From: Locusta migratoria
Taxonomy: Eukaryota > Arthropoda > Insecta > Orthoptera > Acrididae
DNA: 64,000 nt
NCBI GenBank assembly: GCA_026315105.1
Contig: CM048751.1
Coordinates: 342,162,649-342,226,648, forward strand
Reading direction: 5' to 3'
The notes beneath the pieces are model-generated. The model searched no databases and was not told where the DNA came from. It saw only the letters and a list, made by a program, of their open reading frames with translations. The translations under genes were made by a program, and so were the position numbers. Within the stretch, counting starts at the first letter, position 1; each line of letters begins with the position of its first letter. This document shows positions 11,161 to 21,900 of the stretch, piece by piece.

Positions 11161-11172
11161 ATAATTTTTATT

Positions 11173-13822
11173 ATATTAATTAATGTGGCATAAGTACGGA
11201 TTCTCCGCTACGCAACTGTCCCTGTGAGAATGTGCAGTTGTACTTTCAAGTGTGTGTGACAACCTATGGCTGTTTGAATATGGGGAGCGATAGCTCGCTT
11301 TGCATCATTCTCTCTGACTCAGTATCTATAGCTGCTTATGTTACCACAGAGGTTTGCACACCCTTTGGTTGCCGGCTAGTTAGCAAACCTTTCTCTCCAG
11401 CGCGAGTTTCGCTGACCATCCCCACCACCGCTGTTTTCGGGCTTTCCTCGTTTTCCCGCGGCCCGGTGGCCACTCGGCTGATCATTCTGTTCTGGGTGTC
11501 TGGTGAGGTAAGGTTGGTTCTGCTCTTGTTTCTGGAGATGGTAGAGTTTCATTGACTAGCACGTTTAGCTTAGATTCGTGAACTTAGAATCATTTTTTGG
11601 AATATTTTCTACCATCGAGTGTGGAAATGTGTTATCGTTGTTCAATTCAGTGATATACAACAGATAAACGCGGTGTGTGTGATTTTAGTTGCAGTTTGAT
11701 AGCGGCTTGGTATGTTAAAACCTTTTGTGATCATGTGGCGGTGCATGAACTTTGTGTAAATACTTTCTAGCTTTTTGGGGCCCAATTTCTAATAGGTGAT
11801 ATGTTCATTTTATACAGTGCATGTAAAATGCTTCTCATGGTTTCCTTCCATGAGTGATATGTGTTCCACATGGTTGGTTCATAGAATAAAGCCTTCAGCT
11901 CCCACTCTTGTTTGTTCCATGCCCATCAGGCAAGTAATTATGTGGGTATCCTTCTGATTTCCACTAATATTTCGCGATATTCTCTCTCTCTGCCTATTTT
12001 AATCTTGCTTGTTTTTTCTCCATCTGGTAGTACGCACTCTGTCTTTGTCAGTAATTCTCTCTAAGCCTTGTACAACCTCCTTTGATAGCTTCCTTATGCA
12101 ATTCTAAACATTTCTATGCCTTGCATGATGTAATTCTTAATTTTATTTTTCCAACTTTGTAATTATTTCACTTTTCCGAGTTTTGGAGACTGGAATTCAT
12201 CCGTCACTGTAATCGCTCCCTATCGCGTGTGGCTGCATTTCTTTCGCTTCTTCATGTAATTCTAAACATTTCTATGGGTTGCATGCCGTAATTATTATTT
12301 TTATTTTTCCGACTTTGTAATTATTTCATTTTTGTGGTTTCTCTGAGACAGGACATCATCCGTCTGTGTGATCGCCACCTATAGAGTGTAACTGTATTTC
12401 ACTCGCTTCCTTACATAATTATAAGCATTCCTATGGTTTGCATGCTGTAGTTAATTTTCTTTATTTTTCGGAAAGTGAATTTATTCAATTTTATCGGTTT
12501 TCGGAACCATGTGGGTCCGAGTTCCGATTTCCGTCGTTTGCAGCTAGTCGCCTCAGTTCACGCCGCTTCTCAAATAAAATCAGTACCTAGATCAATTGCT
12601 GACAGACTGCTAATTTAGAATCCACCGCGATTTTGTATTATGAATCCGATTTCCAACCACGTGCGTTCGTGTGTGGCCGTTAGCGTGTTTGCTCGACGTC
12701 CAATTCAGATGTAATTTAATTTGGCTATACACACGCACCATCTCAAAACAAGCACGACAGACCAGAGTCAGCTTCAAAGTGTTTTTGTATAGTGTGTTTT
12801 GTGCTACCTCCGACTTGGTGAATTTCGCCTACGATAGCGACGCCTACTTGCGCCTTATCTCAGCACGCTGTTTTTGGTGAGTTTCGCTGTGGCATTAAGT
12901 GTGTGTGAGAGAATGAGTGTTGTTTGTGAATCCTTCCCTCCAGTAGCGTTAAATCGTGTAAAATTTGGGCTGGGCACCGTCCGCATTAATCCATGTAAGA
13001 GGTGCATTTTATTGTGTTAACAAAATACGTTCCCCATTTTCCTTGTTTTCTATCTGAATAAACAAGTCTAAGTTCAGCATAATCCGTAAGTTGCCTATAA
13101 ATTGTAGTTTTAGAGCACCTTCCCTCATTTGTGTAATATTGTTCTTCATAAGTGCTGAGAACAAGCTCAGATGCAAATGTTCTTAAGTGTAAATTCCGTT
13201 GCACCATAGATGTTTTCTTAGCCACCTTCCTAAGATAACTTTAATTGTGGTGGCTTGCTCATTAATGTCTGTGTGTAATAACGTGTGAGCTGCTATGTAT
13301 ATTGACCACTGTAGTATTAACTTCCTGTTATTGAACTAATTTGAAACGAGTCTGTTCTCAGTTTGGGCCGGGGAACAAGGCTTTGTAGGAGGAAGTAACC
13401 AGTAGTTCACAGGGAGCTTATTTACTAATTTTAGTGACAAAGCAAGGCTTTTGTTACGTACAGTGGTCGACTTTTATCTGACTTACAGCTGCCAGGATTC
13501 GCTCTTCTAGCGGATCATCTGTTTAATGAAATAGTTTTTGCTTTAAATGCGTGCAGGAATATTCTTAAAAAAATTTCTTTTCCCTCCCAGTGGATGAATG
13601 TGTGAGATTAGCAGCGCGCATTAATCTATTTCATGTTCCAGCACATGTATTTCAGTGTTTTGTGTGTGTTTTTTGGAAGGGTTATTTTATTTAATTGTTT
13701 TTGTAAAAAGAGCACAGCCTCAGTGCATTGCGTGTGAAGGTTTTAGTTCGTGTTTTGTTATGCGGTTTTTGTTAGACTAATTTTCTGTTTGTTACTTTTG
13801 GTGTTCTAAATTACTTGTAATA
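11173..13822 (+). other. probable 5' noncoding region of Gypsy C
   Basis: No coding homology. It lies directly upstream of the gag-like frame of Gypsy C and is likely its leader and/or LTR, but no matching 3' LTR was found near 24.9-25.8 kb, so LTR limits cannot be given. It contains the tandem repeat at 12090-12500. Confidence 0.3.
12090..12500 (+). repeat. about 158-bp tandem repeat, nearly three diverged copies
   Basis: Units start near 12090, 12247 and 12406 with CTTCCTTATGCAATTCTAAA-like sequence and share TTTCTATG..TTGCATG..GTAATT..TTTATTTTTC..ACTTTGTAATTATTTC and CATCCGTC..GATCGC..CTATCG-like blocks. The copies have diverged by many substitutions, so the duplication is not recent. Confidence 0.75.
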
Positions 13823-15890
13823 ATGGAGAATAGTTCTGCCTCGTCCGTTTCCACTCTCTCTAGTCGATGAAACCAAAATGAGGACCGTAAAAAGTCGTCT
13901 AGGTCAGATCTTTCGACGAAAGGGAAAAAGTAGCGAGTACAGACGGACGAGTTCCCGTTGAAAACGCGACTTGTTTAAACGTGAGCGCGACCGGAAGTGA
14001 GGGCAGGGGCGAACAAAGCGAACCGCATGCCAATATGCTGATTTCTGGTACTGCGCAAACTAGTTCAACCACTGTTACTAGGCTCGTGTGCGTTTCTGAT
14101 ACTACAGTAAGGGACCTCATGGCCTTCATGAGAGAACTAAAAGCAGAGGTAGGTTTCATAATGGAAGCGCAGAATGCCTCAGTTCAGGTAATTAACAATA
14201 ATCTGAATGGGTTGCACACCGATATAGTGCGAATAGTTCAGGAACTGCATGAGGTAGCAATGAATGGTATCGTAGAAAACGCGACAAAAATTGCAGGGAA
14301 TGCGGAAGCTATATCGGCCCCCTCCAACCATGTAGAAACGAATATTCACTCTCTGGAGGAGAGATTTAATGAGAGAGTCGATTTGGTAGACCGTCGGACA
14401 TAAACACGTTCTGATAAACTAGGCACACACACCGATGAACTAGGCTCATGTACAGATGAACTAGGTGCGCACTATGAAGAACTGGCCACCTCAGTGGCGC
14501 AGCTTCTACAGATCAGGGAGACGGCGGCCGAAAGAGCAGTTCCCGCTATTGTAAATGAATCGGAGGAAGTTTGCAACTTACTCCGATTCAAGGAACAATG
14601 AGAAATTTACCGTAGGCGTCGCGCCGTAGTAGCAAAGTTAGAAGAATGCGTTGCGCGTTTGGAGCAAGTTCAAATGTTTGTAAATCTATCAGACCAAACT
14701 GCGTGGTCATCAGTCCGTAGCTTACAAACTACTTAAACCTAGGTAAACTAAGCTAAGGACAACGCACACACACACACACCCATGCCCCAGGGGGGACTGG
14801 AACCTCCACGGCGAGCAACCGCGCGCTCTGCAGCGAGACGCTTTAGACCGCTCGGCTACTCCACCACAGCTTGGAGCAAGTCTCCGTTCCACCCCCACCT
14901 CCCCCGCAAGTAGAAAACGCCTGCCGCAGTTTGTGTGGAGGTCGGCCCTGTCGTTCCGACTGCGGAGATGATTCGGCTTTTGAGGATGAGGAGGTCGAAC
15001 CTCTGCGTACCCGTCCTCCTATAGGAGAAAGACCGAGTCGATTGCCTGTGCGAGAGCCAGTGCAGGCATTTGATTATAACCACTTTCTCACTGTAGAAAG
15101 TAGATTTTCCAAAACTCTGCAAGCGGGATACACTTGCGTGCGTGGCTAGAGCAATTCGATTACTCTCTGCCTACGAACTGGCCAGAAGGACAGAAAATCG
15201 AGTGTGTGTGTGGATATCTCGAGGGGGAGCCCACCATGCGGATGTGACCTCTCTTAAGATATTGCCGCTACTACGATGATTTTAGGGAACATTTCCTGTC
15301 TGCCTAATGGTCAGAGAGGCAACAGAAACGAGTAAAAAGCAGCATTCTAGTGATGCCCCACTTTGCTAACAGCCATTGCAGGAATCTCAGAGAATTCTTT
15401 GTAGGAATGATTCAGAGAAATCAATTCCTCGACCACCCATACCCTCCACATAAATTGTTAAGAATTTGCGCGTCAAAGCTCCCACGAAATGTGCGCAATG
15501 CCGTCCTTGTGGGAAGCTGCAAGGAAGACACTGAGTCCTTCCAGGCTTACCTGGAGGACGGAGGACGGACCTAGAAGGGACAGCAACGGCTCTTCTAGCA
15601 GAAGTAATCGGAGCGACAACAGCGCTAGGAACAATCACATGGAAAGTAATAGCAGCACAGAGTCTGGTCCTTCCAACGCTAAGAATCAGCAACAGCAGAG
15701 GAACGGGCACGGTTATTGGCGTGGTGAGCGGAAAGACAAGCGCCAAAAGTTCGGGAACGGTAATAAGGGCTACCGACCCGATAAAGGCCCACGAAAACCA
15801 CGTGACCCACCAACAGAAGACGTGGAAATTAGGTCCACTGATCCACACCATAACAAACCAAAGGGTCCCGGTCCTAGCACGAGCCAATGA
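13823..15890 (+). pseudogene. gag: Gypsy C gag remnant
   Basis: ATG at 13823 (MENSSASSVSTLSS) runs into a TGA after 15 codons. The reading then continues in shifted frames: a helical segment at 13981-14403 (LMAFMRELKAEVGFIMEAQ.., EELHEVAMNG.., SLEERFNERVDL), then past the SINE at 14670-14870, an acidic/proline segment, a capsid-like part (FDYNHFLTVESRFSKTL, 15070-15120; QFDYSLPTNWPEGQKIE, 15150-15200; REFFVGMIQRNQFLDHPYPP, 15390-15450; CASKLPRNVRNAVLVG) and a basic Ser/Asn/Arg/Lys-rich C-terminus ending in a TGA-class stop at 15888. No CCHC zinc knuckle was seen. Gag would form the particle shell; this copy cannot because of the breaks. Confidence 0.7.
14670..14870 (-). repeat. tRNA-derived SINE, copy 2, inside Gypsy C gag
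   Basis: Same family as 10956-11160. Flanked by the 11-bp duplication TTGGAGCAAGT at 14659-14669 and 14871-14881, which shows the exact gag sequence before insertion. The tRNA-like head on minus reads GTGGTGGAGTAGCCGAGCGG, resembling a Leu/Ser-type tRNA D arm. Confidence 0.9.
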
Positions 15891-15892
15891 CT

Positions 15893-18469
15893 ATTCACGG
15901 AAGTTGATCGACATTCGGTCAACTTGCTAGGAAAAGAGCAGGTCCGTCTGAAACTAGCAGGGGCAGATGACATTAGGGACACACTTCTCGAGGAAGAGTC
16001 TACTGCAGTAGCGCCGGCGATGCAACCGCTTATTCCAGTAAGTGTTAAGGATGTAGTTCTGGAACGCGTACTTGATACCGGCAGTGTCGTTTCGGTCACG
16101 AGCGATTCCGCATTCGGCCGTTGTCAGACATTGGAGACATGGCCTGTACTTCCTTTGCAGAGGACAAAGGTAAAGGGCGCATTTGTCAGGTGCAGTGTAG
16201 ATGTCAAAAGGCAAGCGGAAGTTGTATTTGAGTGTTAGGGTCACGAATTCTGCGTGAATTTTATTATCGTGCCCTCATTGACCGCAGATGTCCTCCTAGG
16301 CGTATAATTCCTCCATGCACATAACGCCCTGTTCGATTTTAGTGAAGGGGTAGTGCGATTATGCATGGGGAACGCCATCATCACCTTGAAATTCGATGAG
16401 TGTGCTGCTAAGGTGGACTCTGCCGACCGCTTCTGCCAGTCTTTGTATGACTTCTGCCCGGCAAATGCTACCGGTTCTTTTAGTTCCTGCAGAGAGGACA
16501 CGGTCGTACTCTACTGCGGTATTGACTACGAAAACATGCTATCGAACGAGATTGCTAAGAAAGTCGAGCTTATAGACGACACGTCAAGTACTGCGAAATC
16601 CGAGCTGTCCCAAATCCTCCGTGAGCATTTCTGTGTGTTCTCTGAGACTCCCGGCACTATAAAGGGATTTGTCTACCGTTTCAAGGTCCGGGAACATAGG
16701 AAGTTCTTCGTTTGGCCATATCCGATTCCAAGGGGGTATAAAGAGCAGGTCGAGGTGGAAATTAAGCGCTTGCTGGCGGAAGGTGCTATTGAACAAGCTG
16801 TAAGTTCATACAACAACCCGCTTCTGGTCGTTCAGAAACGAGATAACTCGATTCGACTTGTTCTCGATTCGGCTTGTTCTCGATTCGAGACAAATTAACA
16901 CGGTGATAGAACCGGAAACAGACTGACCACAGACGTTGGATGATTTGCTGCAGCAATTTCATAGTGTGCGCATGCTTTCCGTCATAGACCTGCAGTCGAG
17001 TTACTGGCAAATTGAACTTGACTCGAGCTGCCGACCTTACACTTCCTATATTTCGGAACCGGCTATCAATACCGTAAGTTGCCTTTCGGACTCAACGTCA
17101 GTTCTGCTGCGTTTAACAACAGTATCTTGCCTGATGACTTACGGAAACGGGAAACCACGTACGTGGACGACGTACTAATAACCGAGAACTCGTGGGAAGA
17201 CCATAATGATGTTCATAACCGGTTACTTCAGGTATTCGGACAACCGGGAGTCACTTTAAACCTAATGAAATCAGAATTCGGCTGCCGGAAAGTGAAGTTT
17301 GTTGCCCACATTATATCGGGGGATGGTATCCTGCCATACCTGACCAATCTAGAAGCAGTTAGAGACTTTCCGGTCCCCTCATTGAAGAAAAAGGTCAGGG
17401 CCTACTTAGGGCTTATAAATTTTTATAAACGGTTCCTATCAATAGAGAGTATAGCCACACCAACTCTTTGTGGACTTACGAGCAAGAATAAGGCTTGGAA
17501 GTGGACTGCGAGCGCGCAAAAGGAATTCGAGGACGTGAAACGTGCCTTTTTAGTCGCGTCCTTGTTAGCCCACCCTGAACTATCGAAGGATTTCTGTATA
17601 GGAACAGACAGCTCTAAGACCAGAATAGCTGTAGAGCTGTTTCAAGAAATTGAGGAAAATGGAGTGGTACAGCGAAAGACGATTGCTTTCGTGAGTCGAG
17701 TACTGAACAAGTGTGAGCGCAATTACTCCGTGGCTGAGCTTGAAGCTCTTGCCGTCGTCTTTGGTTTTCTTAAGTTCAGAGGGTATTTGTTTGGGAGGAC
17801 GACCAAAGTATATACCGATCACCGCGCATTAGAATTTCTACTGTCGGCTAAGTTGGCGCACGGTAGGTTGGCCAGGTGGGCGTTGTTTCTCCAGGAATTT
17901 CATTTTATCATGGTTCACATACCTGGCAGCGAGAATGTTGTGTCTGACGCTCTTCATCGCTCTCCGGTTGGTTTAACACAAGGGACCAATGATGAACTGA
18001 CTAAAAATAACTTCAGTGTCTTATCTCTGTGGCTTTGCTTTCGAGAACTTTATTACCAACTCCCTTCAGGACATAGCGCGGGAACACGATAAGGATGAGA
18101 TTTTGAGAGATGTAATGCCAAATGGCGTGATCAGACTCATCCTTCGATTCCACATTACTACCTAATTAGGCGAAATATCTTGTTCCGACGTAGCGATCCC
18201 GGGCAATCGAACTGGGTTGTGTGCATTCCAGATGCGTGGCTCAACAAACGCATCTGGTTTACTCACCTAAGTTATACGCACTATGAACCTCGAAAGTGCT
18301 ACCAGAAACTCCGTGATACCTGTTACTTCCTAAATATGGAAAAAAGGATCCGGAAACAGCTCGCCAGTTGCAAGCTTTGTCAAAAATCTAAACCCCCCAC
18401 GGTTACACATCAAGCTCCCCTCTTTCCTATAATCCCTTATTGGCTTTGTGAGTTAGCTGCTGTCGAACT
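15893..18469 (+). pseudogene. pol: Gypsy C protease-RT-RNase H-zinc finger remnant
   Basis: Aspartic protease: VLERVLDTGSVVSVTSDSAF (16050-16110, active-site DTGS) and FIIVPSLTADVLLGV (16260-16300). RT: REHFCVFSETPGTIKGF, RLLAEGAIEQAVSSYNNPLLVVQKRD (16770-16850), LSVIDLQSSYWQIELD (16975-17025), MPFGLNVSSAAFN (17079), TYVDDVLITENSWEDH (17155-17205, catalytic YVDD), then connection and RNase H (FCIGTDSSK, ELEALAVVFG, VYTDHRALEFLL, 17590-17835) and VHIPGSENVVSDAL (17915-17955). A histidine/cysteine zinc finger (HYEPRKCYQKLRDTCYF..CKLCQKSK) follows at 18290-18390. Duplicated LVLDSACSRF-like sequence at about 16856-16885 and several frameshifts near 16890 and 17080 break it. Ends at the Gypsy A duplication GAACT (18465-18469). 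Confidence 0.85.
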
Positions 18470-18932
18470 TTTTGTGTCCCGACTTCGTCGCCGCTTTTGT
18501 GTCCCAGCCTCGTCGTAGGTGTCGGTGGCCGAGTGGACTGAGACCGACACGCTGGTGCAGGTACGGAGGGGAGCAGCCAGAAACTATAAACACTCGAGTA
18601 AATTAGAAAGAGATATATTGCACAGAATGTAACAATACTTAACTTTTACATAGTACTGCAGAATGTTGATCCATAGTTGTTAGAGGCCTGCCTAGTGCCT
18701 GTACAATAGCAAAGGCTTCACTGGTGCCTATCTGATTACGATGGTCCTAACTCGTTGCTATCTCAGTCCGAAGTGCCAAGTGCGAAGTCTCCGATGTCCT
18801 TCAGTGGTGGCCACGAGCGGCGTTGTACCAGAGGGCGCTCGTGGCTGTCGTCGGAAGAACGCCGCGCCGTGCATGCATGGCGGCGCGCGGCGAAAGTAGG
18901 TGGCGCGCACTTTGTACTTGTGCGACACCACA
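18470..18932 (-). repeat. 3' LTR of Gypsy A
   Basis: 463 bp. On minus it starts TGTGGTGTCGCAC after the polypurine tract and ends GGGACACAAAA. Identical by eye to the 5' LTR. Two 25-bp TTTTGTGTCCC units lie in tandem at the U5 end (18470-18519). Confidence 0.95.
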
Positions 18933-21900
18933 CCCCTCCCCCCCAAACCGCCGCGCCGTCGTGGCGTAGGGCTGAGGGCCACGGCGACGGCACTGGGAGG
19001 AGGGCCTGGGCGGGTCATCTTCTTCTGAGGTGCGTGGCCCAAGCTGGGGGGGCCCGCACGGTCCCGGAGTCCCTCTCGGTGACGCTGTCATCTGCGGCGG
19101 CGACAGCGGCGGCGACGACTGCGTCGGATGTACGTCGACGTCCATAGGGATCTCGTAGTCCGGGGACGAACGATGTGGTTGTGCTCCCTGGCGGTGAACT
19201 GGGTCTGGAATCAAGAAACCGGAGACAGGATCGCGCGGTCTGTGCAGGCGCAATTGGTTTGCGTGGCGCCGCAGCTCCGACCCTGTGGAAGAACGTACAA
19301 CAAACATATTGCGCCCAAGCACGCGTTGAATGGTGCCCGGCAACCATGTCTTCTTGTTTCCAGCAAACACCCTGTACAGCACCGGCGTGGAAACCTGAAA
19401 ACGCGTAGCGCCATACGAACCGACTCGGTGCGTGGGAGGCTGCAGCAGGTGAAGGAGAGTGCGGTGACGGCGGCCGTGTAGCAGCTCGGCAGGAGACGGG
19501 CCGTCACGTGGCATGCACCGATACGTAGACAGGAAAATTTGAAGAGCTTGCTGCCTGGAGTGCTGACCTTTCATCTTTTCCATGTGTGACTTGAATGTTC
19601 GAACGAAACGTTCTGCTTCACCATTGGACTGAGGGTGAAAAGGTGCAGTGGTAATATGCTGAATGCCATTCACACGACAAAACTGTTGAAATTCCGCACT
19701 AACAAACTGAGGTCCATTGTCACTGACGATAGTTTCAGGCAAGCCTTCGATGCAAAACACTGATGTTAAGGCACTGATTGTACTAGACGCCGTCGTTGAG
19801 TTCATGGCAATCACAAAAGGAAACTTGCTGAAAGCGTCTACAACAATTAACCATCGCGTATTCCAGAAAGGTCCGGCAAAGTCAATGTGTAAACGTTGCC
19901 ATGGTCCCTTGGGGCGTGGCCAGTCTGAAAAACGCTGCGGAGGAGCCGCCTGATGCTCCGCACAAACAGTACACTGTGACGTCATGTTCTCTATCTGAGC
20001 GTCCATACCAACCCAGGTACAATGACGTCTGGCCAGTTGCTTTGTCCTAACAATGCCCCAATGTCCTTGATGCAGGAGGCGTAACACTTCTCGTTGCAGG
20101 GAACGAGGAACAATCACTCTTGCTTGGTCGTTGTCGGTATGCAACAACAGTACACCCTGACTTAAAGATAATGCATGACGTTGTGCAAAATAACGTCGAA
20201 CCAGAGGCCGATCAATGTCTTTGGCTCTGGCAGGCCAACCAAAGCGAACAAAACGTGCTACCACACTTAAGTCTGCATCCGCAGCTGTTTCCTGTGCGAC
20301 CCGACGAGAGTTCAAAGGGAAATCTGCGACAGCGGTAGCATCTCTGGAGTCTATCTGACAACATGCCATTTCCGAAGAATCAAACGACACATCCTGGCCA
20401 ACCGGAAGTCGGGAAAGTGTGTCCGCGTTGGCATGTTTAGTGGTAGGTCGGTACAAAATCTCATACTGATAATTTGACAATATCAAGGACCATCTCTGAA
20501 GCTTTTGTGCCGTACGTGGCGGAATTGGCTTTGTGGGTGAGAACAACGACGTGAGAGGCTTGTGGTCTGTCAACAAATAGAATTTTCTGCCATACAGATA
20601 ATGATGAAACTTTGTGACGCCGTAAATGATTGCTAATGCCTCCTTTTCTATCTGACTGTAATTCTGTTGCGTCGGCGTCAGTAGCTTGGATGCAAAGGCA
20701 ATAGGACGATCGTGACACCCAATACGATGTGAGATTACAGCGCCGAGACCGTACGATGAGGCGTCAACTGCTAACACTACAGGCTTCTGGGGGTCAAAGG
20801 GAATCAGACATGCATCACTGAGTAGTGCAGACTTTAAGTTGTCAAAGGCAACCTGGCAATCTTTGGACCATACAAAAGGAACATTCTTCCTACGTAAGTG
20901 ATGCAGTGGAGCTGCAATCTGAGAGGCATTGGGAATAAACCTGAAATAATAGTTCAGCTTTCCCATTACTGCTTGCAATTCATGCACATTCTTAGGAGGA
21001 GGCAAGTCTTTGATTGCTCTAAGATGTGACTGTAAGGGATGAATTCCTTGGGCATTAATCACATGGCCTAGGTACTCTATTTCAGTTTGAAAAAACGAAC
21101 ACTTTGCTTTATTGCAACGTAGACCTGCCGCAGTCAACACTTTGAAAAGGCACTCCAGGTTTGCTAAATGTTCTTCAACTGTACGTCCGGATACCACAAT
21201 ATCATCTAAATAGTTCGAACAACACGGTACAGAAACTGTCAGCTGTTCCAAAAAACGCTGAAAAATAGCGGGAGCGGAAGAACTGCCAAAGGGTAGGCGT
21301 TGAAATTGAAAAAGGCCCATGTGAGTATTAATGACGAAAAACTTTTTTGACTCGTCATCAAGTGGAATCTGTAAGTATGCCTCTGCTAAATCAATCTTAG
21401 AAAAGAAACGAGACTGACCTAATTTGTCCATTAGTTCGTCAGGTCTGGGCAGGGGGTAAGTGTCGACAATTGTTTGACTGTTCACTGTTGATTTGAAGTC
21501 CGCACAGAGACGAAGTTTTCCTGACGGCTTGGGTATAATTACTATAGGCGAGGCCCACTGACTCGCAGAAACAGGAGAAATCACCCCACTATCTTGCCAA
21601 CGTTTAAGTTCTTCGGCAACTGTATCACGCAAGGCGATAGGCACTGGTCTAGCTTTACGAAATTTTGGAACTGCAGATTCCTTTAACGTTACATGTGCTA
21701 CGAAGTCTTTTGCACAACCTAGTTCCGGCGAAAACAAGTCACTGTATTTGTCACACAATGCATTGATTTTATCCTGAGGCACTATTGACGAAATTTGAAG
21801 CACATCTCTTTGAATTGATAACCCAAACAAATCAAAAGCATCTAGTCCAAAAATGTTCTGTGTAGATTTGGCCTGAAGAACAACAAAAGCAACTGTTTTT

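Noticed and set aside
15387..15887. 166-codon minus ORF opposite Gypsy C gag
   Set aside because: Antisense shadow of a Ser/Arg-rich gag tail.
19015..19507. Overlapping plus and minus ORFs in the Gypsy A 3' region
   Set aside because: Shadows of the polyprotein frame; the same shadows recur in Gypsy B.
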